64,000 nucleotides of DNA from Psychrobacillus lasiicapitis (GTDB taxonomy: Bacteria; Bacillota; Bacilli; Bacillales_A; Planococcaceae). Below, piece by piece: positions 35,654-44,434 of the stretch (position 1 is its first letter; every line of letters begins with the position of its first letter). The notes under the pieces are model-generated. The model did not search any database. It was not told the origin of the DNA and saw only the letters and a list, made by a program, of their open reading frames with translations. The position numbers were made by a program, and so were the translations under genes. The stretch spans positions 1 through 64,000 of the forward strand of contig NZ_VDGH01000004.1 of NCBI RefSeq assembly GCF_006861795.1, read 5' to 3'.

Positions 35654-37924
35654 ATGATCTACGTAGCTTTATCAGTTGTAATTGCTACGATCAGTGCGTA
35701 TGAATCGGCAAAACTACTACTGTTATTTGTTATCTTATTTTGTTGGTTAGTGTACAAGCAAAAGCAACTACTTTTTACTATCGGCACAATCATCATTGGT
35801 ATAGCTTCTTATTTTTGTGTGCAAGCAGTTATGCCGATGCAAGCAAGTGAAATACATGTTAAGGAAATAACCTGGACGGACGTTTATCGGATCAATGGAC
35901 AATATATCCGAGGGTTTGCTATTTCGGAAGATGGTGAAAAGTGGTATGTTCAACTTAAGCTAGGTACGGAAACTGAAAAAGCTGCACTTATGCAAACTTC
36001 AATTGCTGGAATGGTATTTCAAGTGATTGCAGAAGAAGTAGAAAAACGTCCTGCATCCCATGCTTATGCATTTAACATGGATTCCTATATTAAAAGTAAT
36101 GGTGCAGTTGGTCAGATGGCTGTAGAAAAGTATCAAATCATCGAGAAAAATGAGTCTTTTCTTGCGTATATGGCAGAAAAGCGATTTGCGATGAAAAGTC
36201 ATATACAAAATACGTTTCCATCTTCTCTGCAGTCAGAAGCCGAAGCACTTTTAATCGGAAGCAGAGAACAAATGCCTTCTGACATAAAAGATGCTTATCA
36301 AACATTAGGAATTACGCATTTGTTTGCAATTTCGGGTCTTCATGTGGCTTTACTGGCATTAATGGTATACGAAGCATTGATACGGATCGGGATAAGAAGA
36401 GAAACGGCGAACTTAGTTCTACTTATCGCTCTTCCACTTTATGCATTTATCGCTGGAGGAGCTCCATCTGTATGGAGATCTGTTTCGGTTACTGAAGTAG
36501 TTTTACTTAGTTTATTATTTAAGAAAAAACTTGCCATCGATGATGCATTTTCTTTAAGTGTGATTGGTTTTGTCTTACTAACTCCATGGGTCATTTTTCA
36601 AATTGGTTTTCAATTATCGTATTTGGCCGCATTTTCGCTTATATACTCGTCTGTGTTTTTAAAAAATAGTACTTCATATGTGATGCAGTCTTTTGTGATT
36701 ACAGCCCTGTGTCAATTAATTGTTTATCCAATTCTTCTTTATCAGTTTTATGAAATTTCCATATCCTCATTCCTCGCAAATTTATTTTTTGTACCGCTGT
36801 TTTCATTTATCATATTACCTATTAATCTCTTTTTCCTGATTCTTACGTATATTTCTACTTCAGCTAGTGATTTTCTTTTCCATTTATATGAACCAGTACG
36901 CCGTTTGTTAGGTGAATTTATCATCTACTTAGGAAGTTTACCTTATCAAATCTGGAATCCGATGAAACCGTCTCTGCTGCTTGTATTCCTGGCTTATGGC
37001 ACCGTGTTGTTCTTTTTTATCTCGATCGAACGAAAGAAGCAGCTTGTTTTTTGTAGTTTTCTTCTTTTGTTGCCGATGGGTATTATGCAAGTTACTCCTT
37101 ATTTAGATTCTTCGACGAAAATAACTTTTTTAAATGTAGGGCAAGGGGATTGTATCGTTATTGAAATGCCTTATAGAAAAGAAATAATCATGATTGATAC
37201 AGGTGGAGTCTTACGGTTTGAACAAGATGCATGGAAAAAAACTAATGAAGACTATGAAGTGGGAAGGCAAATTGTTGTACCTTTCTTAAAAGGGAAAGGC
37301 ATAAATAAACTAGATACACTTGTACTTACGCATGCAGATGCGGATCATATGGAAGGTGCCGAGGAGATTTTACAGGAAGTTCACGTCGATGAAATTCATA
37401 TTACACCTGGTTCTACTAATAAAAATGGCATGCGAGATTTGATGGAGGAAGTAAGGAAGCAACAAATTCCTATGATAGAAAAAGTCGCGGGAGAAAAGAT
37501 AGATTCGAGCTATTTTCAGTTTCAATATATCTACCCATGGGATGCTACATACGAAGGAAATAATGATTCGCTTGTCCTATCCATGCAAAATCGCTATTTT
37601 CATGGATTATTTATGGGGGATGTAGAGAAAGAAGGAGAGTTGGAATTAGTCAGTAGATACCCGGAAGCTTTAAAAGATATCACATTACTAAAAATTGGAC
37701 ATCATGGAAGTAAAACTTCAAGTGAGCAATCCTTTTTAGAACTCACAGATCCAGCTGTTTCAATCATTACTGCAGGATTTGGAAATAGATTTGGTCACCC
37801 ACATCAAGAGGTAGTCGATCGTTTAGATGAGCTTCAAATTCCCTTTTTCCAAACAGGTAGAGAGGGTACGATTGAAGTAGAGATAACGAAAGGTGGAGAG
37901 CTATTAGTGACAACTCCCCAGTAA
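35654..37924 (+). CDS. comEC: DNA internalisation competence protein ComEC/Rec2
   Basis: The 756-residue polytopic protein forms the channel for single-stranded DNA. An N-terminal hydrophobic part and soluble OB-like DUF4131 region (about 70-180), a Competence domain with many membrane helices (about 200-470, with TLGITHLFAISGLHVALLAL) and a C-terminal metallo-beta-lactamase-like domain (about 490-755) are seen. The last has LTHADADHMEG and KIGHHGSKTSS, expected to degrade the non-transported strand. The ATG at 35654 follows AAGGAAA. A bidirectional terminator follows at once. Confidence 0.94.
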   Translation: MIYVALSVVIATISAYESAKLLLLFVILFCWLVYKQKQLLFTIGTIIIGIASYFCVQAVMPMQASEIHVKEITWTDVYRINGQYIRGFAISEDGEKWYVQLKLGTETEKAALMQTSIAGMVFQVIAEEVEKRPASHAYAFNMDSYIKSNGAVGQMAVEKYQIIEKNESFLAYMAEKRFAMKSHIQNTFPSSLQSEAEALLIGSREQMPSDIKDAYQTLGITHLFAISGLHVALLALMVYEALIRIGIRRETANLVLLIALPLYAFIAGGAPSVWRSVSVTEVVLLSLLFKKKLAIDDAFSLSVIGFVLLTPWVIFQIGFQLSYLAAFSLIYSSVFLKNSTSYVMQSFVITALCQLIVYPILLYQFYEISISSFLANLFFVPLFSFIILPINLFFLILTYISTSASDFLFHLYEPVRRLLGEFIIYLGSLPYQIWNPMKPSLLLVFLAYGTVLFFFISIERKKQLVFCSFLLLLPMGIMQVTPYLDSSTKITFLNVGQGDCIVIEMPYRKEIIMIDTGGVLRFEQDAWKKTNEDYEVGRQIVVPFLKGKGINKLDTLVLTHADADHMEGAEEILQEVHVDEIHITPGSTNKNGMRDLMEEVRKQQIPMIEKVAGEKIDSSYFQFQYIYPWDATYEGNNDSLVLSMQNRYFHGLFMGDVEKEGELELVSRYPEALKDITLLKIGHHGSKTSSEQSFLELTDPAVSIITAGFGNRFGHPHQEVVDRLDELQIPFFQTGREGTIEVEITKGGELLVTTPQ

Positions 37925-37926
37925 CT

Positions 37927-37963
37927 AAAAAAGGGTTTGCCTAGTATAGACAAAGCCCTTTTC
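37927..37963. terminator. Bidirectional terminator between comEC and yqzM
   Basis: AAAAAAGGGTTTG pairs with CAAAGCCCTTTTCT. T runs exist on both strands, so it can end comEC (plus) and yqzM (minus) transcripts. Confidence 0.8.
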
Positions 37964-37969
37964 TAGTGA

Positions 37970-38104
37970 TTATCGAGAAACAAACTCAACAATTACTGCA
38001 ATTGCGAACATAATTGTAAAAAATCCAAAGGAGACTACAAAACCTACGCCCGAGTCAATAGCGTCGTTACGCTTCGACTGTACATTTTGTTCAAATTCAT
38101 TCAT
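37970..38104 (-). CDS. yqzM: YqzM-family small membrane protein (44 aa)
   Basis: Reading the minus strand from 38104 gives a 44-residue protein beginning MNEFEQNVQSKRNDAIDSGV with one hydrophobic segment (about 21-40, GFVVSFGFFTIMFAIAVIVE). It is very similar in sequence and length to B. subtilis YqzM, which lies in the same position between comEC and holA. AGGAGGGG stands five bases before the ATG. The function is unknown. A membrane role is inferred from the single helix. Confidence 0.88.
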   Translation of the reverse strand: MNEFEQNVQSKRNDAIDSGVGFVVSFGFFTIMFAIAVIVEFVSR

Positions 38105-38259
38105 TATTACCCCTCCTATTTCCACCTAATTATATAGGATAGCCTATTAAAAATCTACATGGAATCTTTTATTTCTCTATTCCTTCTGACAATGTCACAA
38201 ATTATTCACTACTTTTACGCTATAATAAAGACAAACATACAGTGGTAAGGAGATCTAGA

Positions 38260-39264
38260 ATGATTTCAGAAAAGTGGATGCAAATAGCAAACGATGATTT
38301 GTCGGATGTTTATTTATTATACGGAACAGAAGCGTATTTTATAGAAGAGACAGTAAAAAGATTGAAAAGGAAGTTAAATGAACATGGAGAAACTGAAATA
38401 ATAACATTCGATTTAGAAGAAAAAAGTGTAGACGAAGTAATATACGAAGCCGATACAATTCCTTTTTTCTCAGATAAAAAGCTTGTGATTGCTAAAAATG
38501 CATTCTTTTTAAAAGCAACAGAAAAAGGGAAAGAAAAAATAATGCACGATACAGTTGGTTTAGAAAAGTGGCTACAAAGTCCTTCTCCAACGGCAATAGT
38601 TGTATTTATCGCACCCTATGAAAAATTAGATGAGCGTAAAAAAATTACAAAAGCCATAAAGCAATCTGCTAACGTAATCGAGGCAACTAGCTTGCAAGCC
38701 CATGATTTAAAAAGCTGGGTGCTTCATGAGCTTAAAACACATGGTAAAACAATGTCTGAGGAAACGATTGAGCGTTTCATCGAATTTGGTGGAACCGATT
38801 TAGTTCATTTGCAAACAGAATTAGCGAAAATCGCGACATATGTGGGAGAAACGGTAGAAATAGATACAGAGACAGTGAAAAAATTACTCGTCCGAACATT
38901 AGAGCAAGATGTTTTTACACTTGGAAATGCTTATTTTGCGGGAAACAAAAGCGAAGCGATAGCCATTTACCATGATCTATTAAAGCAAAAAGAAGACCCG
39001 TTAAAGTTAAACGCATTAATCGCGACACAAGTAAGGTTAATGGTGCAAGTAGGTCATCTAAAGAAAAAGGGGTATCACGCCCAACAAATAGCAGGCCAAC
39101 TAAAAGTTCATCCATACCGAGTAAAATTACTTTTTGATAATCCTATCTTGTATAACGAAGAAAAACTACTACAGACCTTAAATGATCTAGCAACTGTAGA
39201 TTTGCAGTTAAAAACATTAAATATTAATCGAGACCGGATCTTAGAATTGTTTTTGATGAAATAA
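38260..39264 (+). CDS. holA: DNA polymerase III subunit delta
   Basis: HolA (334 residues, YqeN) is the clamp-loader subunit that opens the sliding clamp. DVYLLYGTEAYFIEETVKRL is the family N-terminus, and the C-terminal collar region (LNALIATQVRLMVQVGHL...HPYRVKLLF) is present. It lacks a functional P-loop, as expected. The ATG at 38260 follows AAGGAGATC; an in-frame start at 38242 is less well placed. A TATAAT at 38222 could belong to its promoter, but the -35 is weak. Confidence 0.94.
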   Translation: MISEKWMQIANDDLSDVYLLYGTEAYFIEETVKRLKRKLNEHGETEIITFDLEEKSVDEVIYEADTIPFFSDKKLVIAKNAFFLKATEKGKEKIMHDTVGLEKWLQSPSPTAIVVFIAPYEKLDERKKITKAIKQSANVIEATSLQAHDLKSWVLHELKTHGKTMSEETIERFIEFGGTDLVHLQTELAKIATYVGETVEIDTETVKKLLVRTLEQDVFTLGNAYFAGNKSEAIAIYHDLLKQKEDPLKLNALIATQVRLMVQVGHLKKKGYHAQQIAGQLKVHPYRVKLLFDNPILYNEEKLLQTLNDLATVDLQLKTLNINRDRILELFLMK

Positions 39265-39344
39265 ATAGTTGATTAACCAATTTCCTCTTGCACTTTTTCG
39301 GTTTGCTTTGGACGAAATAATCACTACATCATTATTGGAGGGGG

Positions 39345-39383
39345 AGTGTATCAGAAAGTGACTGCGTCACTTTCTGATACACT
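39345..39383 (+). terminator. Perfect 18-bp hairpin, likely holA terminator
   Basis: AGTGTATCAGAAAGTGAC and its exact complement flank a TGC loop, followed by ATTTTTG. Confidence 0.65.
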
Positions 39384-39493
39384 ATTTTTGATAATGTTGT
39401 TGTGGTTATTTGTCTATCACATACCTACAAAGTTCAAAAGAAAAATGCAATCTCTTTGGAAAATGAAAGAAATGCCTTTCTATCTATTAAGGA

Positions 39494-39521
39494 AGTGACC
39501 AAAGATGCAATTTCGGTCACT
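39494..39521. repeat. Hairpin repeat family copy
   Basis: A 7-bp stem AGTGACC/GGTCACT encloses the loop AAAGATGCAATTTC. The complementary strand reads the same loop as the copies at 386-413 and 39648-39675. Confidence 0.7.
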
Positions 39522-39647
39522 CTATTGCTTTCTATCTTGCGTTCCTTGCTTACTCTTTTCAAAGTTAGTGCTGGCAATATGTTGACGCTATATGGAAGAG
39601 GGACACTTCTTTCCAATCGAAAAGGTGGAAAAAATAGAGTAGGACTG

Positions 39648-39675
39648 AGCAGCCAAAATTGCATCTTTGGCTGCT
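39648..39675. repeat. Hairpin repeat family copy with a covaried stem
   Basis: A 7-bp stem AGCAGCC/GGCTGCT encloses AAAATTGCATCTTT. Compared with 39494-39521 on the other strand, the loop is almost identical and three stem pairs have changed on both sides. Nineteen bases spanning its left half match the IS-split copy at 128-146. Confidence 0.72.
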
Positions 39676-39789
39676 TTTATATAGATAAGTAAGTGGCTAT
39701 TCTTTCGTTCTCAAAAGCTTTAGCACTTGTATTAACGGTATTTATGGAGTGCGATGGACAAACGATCTTCACACGATTACCGAGAAGAT

Positions 39790-39822
39790 CTGCAAGGGAT
39801 GCGACAAAGTCGCATCCCTTGC
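39790..39822. repeat. Perfect 15-bp inverted repeat
   Basis: TGCAAGGGATGCGAC and its complement flank AAA. No T run follows, so termination is doubtful; function unknown. Confidence 0.5.
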
Positions 39823-39977
39823 AAATCAAGAAATTCGGTTAATGGTGTAGAACTCGTTTTCGTCCAAAGTACTTCAAAAGCACAGTTTTTTAAGAGGCTA
39901 TTTAGTGTGCTATCACCATTCTAAGAAGTAATTTACTAGAGGCACTTTTGGTTAGCCAATATGTCTAGAAATAAATA

Positions 39978-40007
39978 AAGACTGACCGAATAAATCCGGT
40001 CAGTCTT
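39978..40007 (-). terminator. Terminator of rpsT
   Basis: AAGACTGACCG pairs with CGGTCAGTCTT around an eight-base loop. On the minus strand it is followed by TTATTTAT, eight bases beyond the rpsT stop. Confidence 0.8.
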
Positions 40008-40014
40008 ATTTAAA

Positions 40015-40263
40015 TTACGCTTTTTTCATTAATTGAGCTTTCTTACGAGTAGCTGCGTTTTTATGAATTAAACCTTTAGAAGCTGCTTTCTCCAATTGTT
40101 GGATTGCAGATTTAATAAGTTCTTTTGCGTTTTCATCATTGTTAAGTGCAGCATTGTCCGCTTTTTTTACAGCAGTACGCATTGCAGATTTAGCAGTAGC
40201 GTTTTGAGCGTTCAACGTAGCGTTTTTCTTAACACGTTTAATTGCAGATTTAATATTTGGCAT
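40015..40263 (-). CDS. rpsT: 30S ribosomal protein S20
   Basis: The 82-residue basic helical protein ([20 protein letters not shown]..., [19 protein letters not shown]) is bS20, which binds the 16S rRNA 5' domain. The ATG at 40263 is preceded by AGGAGGTG; an in-frame ATG three codons upstream overlaps that site. It is transcribed divergently from gpr from a good SigA promoter and ends at its own terminator. The position between holA and gpr is that of B. subtilis. Confidence 0.97.
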   Translation of the reverse strand: MPNIKSAIKRVKKNATLNAQNATAKSAMRTAVKKADNAALNNDENAKELIKSAIQQLEKAASKGLIHKNAATRKKAQLMKKA

Positions 40264-40332
40264 AACTTTCACCTCCTAAAATGGTCTCGAGATGATATTT
40301 CTTTGTTGAAACTGTCTAATACAACAAGCATT

Positions 40333-40361
40333 ATTTTAACAAACGAAAAAACAAATTGCAA
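40333..40361 (-). promoter_or_regulatory. SigA promoter of rpsT
   Basis: On the minus strand TTGCAA (40361-40356), a 17-base spacer and TAAAAT (40338-40333). Confidence 0.68.
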
Positions 40362-40375
40362 TATATAAATGCAAA

Positions 40376-40405
40376 GAATATTTACTTGACACATCGGCCA
40401 AACTA
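40376..40405 (+). promoter_or_regulatory. SigG-type promoter of gpr
   Basis: GAATA (40376-40380), an 18-base spacer and CAAACTA (40399-40405) fit the SigG consensus GHATR-18-CATNHTA with one mismatch. Forespore expression by SigG is known for gpr in B. subtilis. Confidence 0.65.
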
Positions 40406-40422
40406 TTTTGGAGGTGAATTTT

Positions 40423-41436
40423 ATGTGGGGACGAACAGATTTATTAGATGAATCAGATGAAATGGTAAGACATCGTTCAAAAGAAGATAAGAATACGTTG
40501 GAAAAATCCGAGGGTATAAAATTTGATGAAAGTAGAGAAGGGGCAGTTTTAGTAACGTCTATTGAAGTAGACGAAAACGGAGAAAAGGAACTAGGGAAGA
40601 AAAAAGGAAAATATATTACTTTAACAGATTTAACAGTGAGTCCGGATGATGATCGAAGCTTTCAGCACTTAGAAAGAGTATTTGTTGAAAAGCTAAGGGA
40701 AATGCATAAAAACATTAAACTGACGAAGTCATCTAAAATCTTAATAATAGGGCTTGGCAATGCACTCATCACACCAGATGCCATAGGTCCAAAAGCGATT
40801 GAAATTTTACAAAGTTCTGCATTGACTGCTGAAGAACATATAAAAGTCGTTATGTACGCACCAGGTGTAACAGGTCAAACAGGATTTGAAACCAGCGACT
40901 TTATAGAAGCAATAAGCAAGGCATTTCAACCAGATCTAATCATTGTATTAGATGCGCTAGCTGCTAGAAACAGTGAGCGACTTTGCAAAACAATCCAAAT
41001 CACCAATACTGGTATACATCCTGGTTCAGGTGTTGGAAACCAGCGAAAAGAAGTTTCCGAGGAAGTCTACGGTGTGCCAGTTACGGCCATTGGAATACCG
41101 ATGGTTGTGGACGGTCCTGTTCTATACGCAGATGCGATGGAACAAGTTATTCACTATATTGCATCCAAAATAGAAGAAAAGGGAAGTCCTTCATCGGCAT
41201 TAGCCGTAACCCCGATGGTTTCTAGCAAAAAACCAACGATCGATAAAGCAATTTTACAACCTATCTTTGGGGAATGGGTCACTTGGCCAACTGAGGAAAA
41301 AAGAAAATTGTTCGAGGAGGTTTTTGTTGGAAGGAATCCTTCTTTATTTGTGACCCCGAAAGAAACTGATGCATGGGTGGAACAATATGCTCATTTACTT
41401 TCTAATAGCTTAGAGACATGGATCACTAGCAGATGA
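40423..41436 (+). CDS. gpr: Germination protease GPR
   Basis: GPR (337 residues) is the aspartic-type (A25) protease that degrades small acid-soluble proteins at germination. It is made as a zymogen whose short N-terminal propeptide (RTDLLDESDEM region, first 15 or so residues) is removed late in sporulation. ILIIGLGNALITPDAIGPKA, HPGSGVGNQRKEVSEEVYGVPV and VTPKETD are conserved blocks. GGAGGTG precedes the ATG at 40423; an in-frame start at 40408 is upstream of that site. spoIIP follows. Confidence 0.94.
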   Translation: MWGRTDLLDESDEMVRHRSKEDKNTLEKSEGIKFDESREGAVLVTSIEVDENGEKELGKKKGKYITLTDLTVSPDDDRSFQHLERVFVEKLREMHKNIKLTKSSKILIIGLGNALITPDAIGPKAIEILQSSALTAEEHIKVVMYAPGVTGQTGFETSDFIEAISKAFQPDLIIVLDALAARNSERLCKTIQITNTGIHPGSGVGNQRKEVSEEVYGVPVTAIGIPMVVDGPVLYADAMEQVIHYIASKIEEKGSPSSALAVTPMVSSKKPTIDKAILQPIFGEWVTWPTEEKRKLFEEVFVGRNPSLFVTPKETDAWVEQYAHLLSNSLETWITSR

Positions 41437-41491
41437 TGTCGTTCTAAAATTCCACTTTTCCACATACGATTATGTGAGGAGAGTGGAATAT

Positions 41492-42307
41492 ATGGCTAAA
41501 TCCCTGAAGAATTTAACAAGCATCTTAATCCTTTTGTTTTTAGCACCTATCATTATCGCTACCATCCAAACACCTCTTTTTAATGCTCAACCGGAACAAG
41601 CGGAACAAGTAGAAGAAAAAGAAAAAGAGGATACCCCAGTAGTCTATGCAGCACAATTGGAAAAGAAACCAGTCGTCCAAGAAGTAGTAACGGAACCAAA
41701 AAAAGCATTTGTTTACTTTACTCATTCGCAAGAAGCTTATCAACCGATACTTGCAGCACAAGGTGAAAAAATAGCTATTTATCATCCGATAAGCAATATT
41801 ACGACTTTTCAAGATCAAATTAATGCCCAGTTTGCATTTCATCAACTAGAGACTACCTTTTTAGAAAACTACAACAAGAAAGAGATGGATGACTATAATT
41901 CCATACGGCCATTAGTACAACAAGCAATCGGGCAAGATAAATATGACATCATCTTAGATATTCACAGAGATTCTGCAAAAGCAAATGTAACGACACTTAA
42001 AAGTGGGGAAGCAAGCTACGCTAAATTTATATTCGTTATTGGCCGAGAGCATCCTAACTACAGATGGAATGAGCAACTAGCACAAAACCTCTCTAACCAA
42101 TTAAATAAATTAGTACCTGGCATTTCACGCGGGGTACTACCGAAAGAAGGAAAGGGAGTAGATGGTGTATACAATCAAGACCTTTCCGGAAACTTAATCA
42201 ATGTAGAATTAGGTGGCATTGATAATACCGAAGAAGAAATTAATCGTTCGATTGCAATTCTAGCGAAAGCTTTATCGAATATGTTAAATGAACAGTTGCC
42301 CTCATAA
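41492..42307 (+). CDS. spoIIP: Stage II sporulation protein P, short form
   Basis: SpoIIP is the amidase/endopeptidase of the SpoIIDMP complex that drives engulfment. A transmembrane segment (about 7-28, LTSILILLFLAPIIIATI) is followed by an acidic spacer and the SpoIIP domain with YFTHSQEAYQP (metal histidine), DIILDIHRDSA and LINVELGGIDN (catalytic glutamate). At 271 residues it is much shorter than B. subtilis SpoIIP (about 400), mainly in the extracellular part before the catalytic domain. GAGGAGAG precedes the ATG at 41492. A terminator follows. Confidence 0.92.
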   Translation: MAKSLKNLTSILILLFLAPIIIATIQTPLFNAQPEQAEQVEEKEKEDTPVVYAAQLEKKPVVQEVVTEPKKAFVYFTHSQEAYQPILAAQGEKIAIYHPISNITTFQDQINAQFAFHQLETTFLENYNKKEMDDYNSIRPLVQQAIGQDKYDIILDIHRDSAKANVTTLKSGEASYAKFIFVIGREHPNYRWNEQLAQNLSNQLNKLVPGISRGVLPKEGKGVDGVYNQDLSGNLINVELGGIDNTEEEINRSIAILAKALSNMLNEQLPS

Positions 42308-42316
42308 GTAAGAAAT

Positions 42317-42354
42317 AGAGATGAAGCAATTCACATTTGCTTGATCTCTTTTTG
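42317..42354 (+). terminator. Terminator of spoIIP
   Basis: AGAGATGAAGCAA pairs with TTGCTTGATCTCT (one mismatch), then TTTTTG. Confidence 0.8.
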
Positions 42355-42541
42355 TTTGAAAATATTCTCCTAGATTGTGTTATGTACAGGTTTTTGATAA
42401 GATTAAAATCTGGCAAAAAATTATTTAAATGGACTTTTTTCTAGAAAAATAATGAGCGTGTACATAAAATATTTCAGTAATATTTCTTAAACAATCCTTT
42501 ATCTGTTATAATGCAAGTAGTTTAATTAGGAGTGAACAAGT

Positions 42542-44371
42542 ATGAATCATGAAGAGAGATTAGCACGACAGAAAAAAATACGTAACTTTTCGATTATCGC
42601 GCATATTGACCACGGTAAATCGACGCTTGCTGATCGTATTTTAGAAAAAACACAAACAGTAACATCAAGAGAAATGCAAAGCCAATTACTCGACTCCATG
42701 GACCTAGAAAGAGAACGTGGAATTACGATTAAATTGAATGCCGTTCAATTGACATATACAGCAAAAGATGGAGAAGAATATATTTTCCACTTAATCGACA
42801 CGCCAGGACATGTCGATTTCACCTATGAAGTATCGAGAAGTCTAGCTGCTTGTGAAGGAGCAATACTTGTTGTTGATGCTGCTCAAGGAATCGAAGCCCA
42901 AACGCTTGCAAATGTATATTTAGCATTAGATAATGACTTGGAAATTTTACCGGTTGTCAATAAAATCGATTTACCTGCTGCCGATCCAGAACGAGTGAAA
43001 CAAGAAGTGGAAGATGTAATCGGATTGGATGCTTCAGAAGCAGTACATGCTTCTGCTAAAGCTGGAATTGGTATTGAAGAAATTTTAGAACAAATAGTTG
43101 AAAAAGTTCCTGCACCTACTGGAGACCCTTCAGCACCACTTAAAGCACTTATATTTGACTCATTATTTGATCCATACCGTGGGGTAATTGTTTATATTCG
43201 AATTATGGAAGGTACGGTGAAACCTGGGGACAAGATTAAAATGATGTCTTCTGGGAAAGAATTCGAAGTTGTTGAGACAGGCGTATTTACACCAAAAGCT
43301 ACAATGCGTTCAGAACTAACTGTTGGTGACGTTGGATTCTTAACTGCATCCATGAAGCATGTGGGCGACTCGAGTGTAGGGGATACGATTACATTAGCTT
43401 CGAACCCAGCTCAAGAAGCGCTACCAGGATATCGAAAAATGAATCCAATGGTATTCTGTGGTTTATATCCAATCGATAACTCTAAATATGTAGATTTAAG
43501 AGATGCGCTTGAAAAATTAGAGTTAAATGACTCCGCTTTAGAATTTGAACCGGAAACATCCCAAGCGCTAGGATTTGGGTATCGTTGTGGCTTCTTAGGA
43601 CTTCTTCATATGGAAATTATCCAAGAGCGTATTGAACGTGAATTTAAAATTGATTTAATAACGACAGCTCCGAGCGTTATTTATGATGTTAAGTTAACAA
43701 GTGGGGAAACGATTAAAGTAGATAACCCATCGATGATGCCGGAAGTACAAAAAGTAGATAAAATTGAAGAGCCATATGTGAAGGCTTCAATTATGGTTCC
43801 GGAAGATTATGTTGGTTCAGTTATGGAGTTATGCCAGCGTAAACGCGGAAACTTTATCACGATGGATTATTTGTCATCTGCACGTGTGAATATAATTTAT
43901 GAAATCCCACTTTCAGAAATTGTATATGATTTCTTTGATGCACTAAAATCTAGTACGAAGGGCTATGCATCCTTTGATTACGAGTTAATCGGTTATAAAG
44001 AATCGAAATTAGTGAAGATGGATATTCTGCTTAATAGCGAAAAAGTAGATGCTTTAAGCTTTATCGTACACAAAGACTTTGCATATGAGCGTGGAAAAGT
44101 AATTGTAGAAAAGTTAAAAGCACTAATACCAAGACAGCAATTCGAAGTGCCGGTACAAGCGGCAATCGGTCAAAAAATTGTTGCTCGTTCAACGATTAAA
44201 TCAATCGGTAAAAACGTATTAGCAAAATGTTACGGGGGAGATATTTCCCGTAAACGTAAACTTCTTGAAAAACAAAAAGAAGGTAAAAAACGTATGAAGC
44301 AAGTAGGTTCTGTAGAAGTACCTCAAGAGGCATTCATGGCAGTTCTAAAAATGGACGAGCCAAATAAATAA
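42542..44371 (+). CDS. lepA: Elongation factor 4 (LepA)
   Basis: LepA (609 residues) is a translational GTPase related to EF-G, lacking domain IV and having a unique C-terminal domain. G1 is AHIDHGKST (about 20), with [15 protein letters not shown] and [11 protein letters not shown] following. The C-terminal domain (from about 490, with [31 protein letters not shown]) is diagnostic. AGGAGTG precedes the ATG. TATAAT at 42507 with a weak -35 may be its promoter. B. subtilis yqxA, normally between spoIIP and lepA, is absent. Confidence 0.97.
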   Translation: MNHEERLARQKKIRNFSIIAHIDHGKSTLADRILEKTQTVTSREMQSQLLDSMDLERERGITIKLNAVQLTYTAKDGEEYIFHLIDTPGHVDFTYEVSRSLAACEGAILVVDAAQGIEAQTLANVYLALDNDLEILPVVNKIDLPAADPERVKQEVEDVIGLDASEAVHASAKAGIGIEEILEQIVEKVPAPTGDPSAPLKALIFDSLFDPYRGVIVYIRIMEGTVKPGDKIKMMSSGKEFEVVETGVFTPKATMRSELTVGDVGFLTASMKHVGDSSVGDTITLASNPAQEALPGYRKMNPMVFCGLYPIDNSKYVDLRDALEKLELNDSALEFEPETSQALGFGYRCGFLGLLHMEIIQERIEREFKIDLITTAPSVIYDVKLTSGETIKVDNPSMMPEVQKVDKIEEPYVKASIMVPEDYVGSVMELCQRKRGNFITMDYLSSARVNIIYEIPLSEIVYDFFDALKSSTKGYASFDYELIGYKESKLVKMDILLNSEKVDALSFIVHKDFAYERGKVIVEKLKALIPRQQFEVPVQAAIGQKIVARSTIKSIGKNVLAKCYGGDISRKRKLLEKQKEGKKRMKQVGSVEVPQEAFMAVLKMDEPNK

Positions 44372-44373
44372 AA

Positions 44374-44414
44374 AGGAAGAAGGGGGCCAAAGTATAATAG
44401 CCCTCTTTTTCTTA
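44374..44414 (+). terminator. Terminator-like hairpin after lepA
   Basis: An imperfect stem (GGAAGAAGGGGGC with GCCCTCTTTTTCTT) with several G-U pairs is followed by a pyrimidine-rich tail. Confidence 0.5.
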
Positions 44415-44434
44415 TATAGAGAGTTGGAAACAGT

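Larger units (their letters stand above)
39265..40014. other. Long non-coding region with several strong hairpins between holA and rpsT
   Basis: About 750 bases hold no convincing gene. A 96-codon frame at 39402 runs straight through two hairpin repeats and has no ribosome site, so I reject it. Found here are perfect hairpins at 39345-39383 and 39790-39822, hairpin-repeat family copies at 39494-39521 and 39648-39675, and the rpsT terminator. The remaining sequence is unremarkable. Confidence 0.6.

Noticed and set aside
39402-39692. 96-codon open frame between holA and rpsT
   Set aside because: It has no ribosome site and runs through two hairpin repeats. The composition is unlike the neighbouring proteins, and the same stretch is open on the minus strand.
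41463-41470. SigE-like -10 (CATACGAT) upstream of spoIIP
   Set aside because: No matching -35 lies 14-15 bases upstream, and the implied transcript start would fall within the ribosome site.
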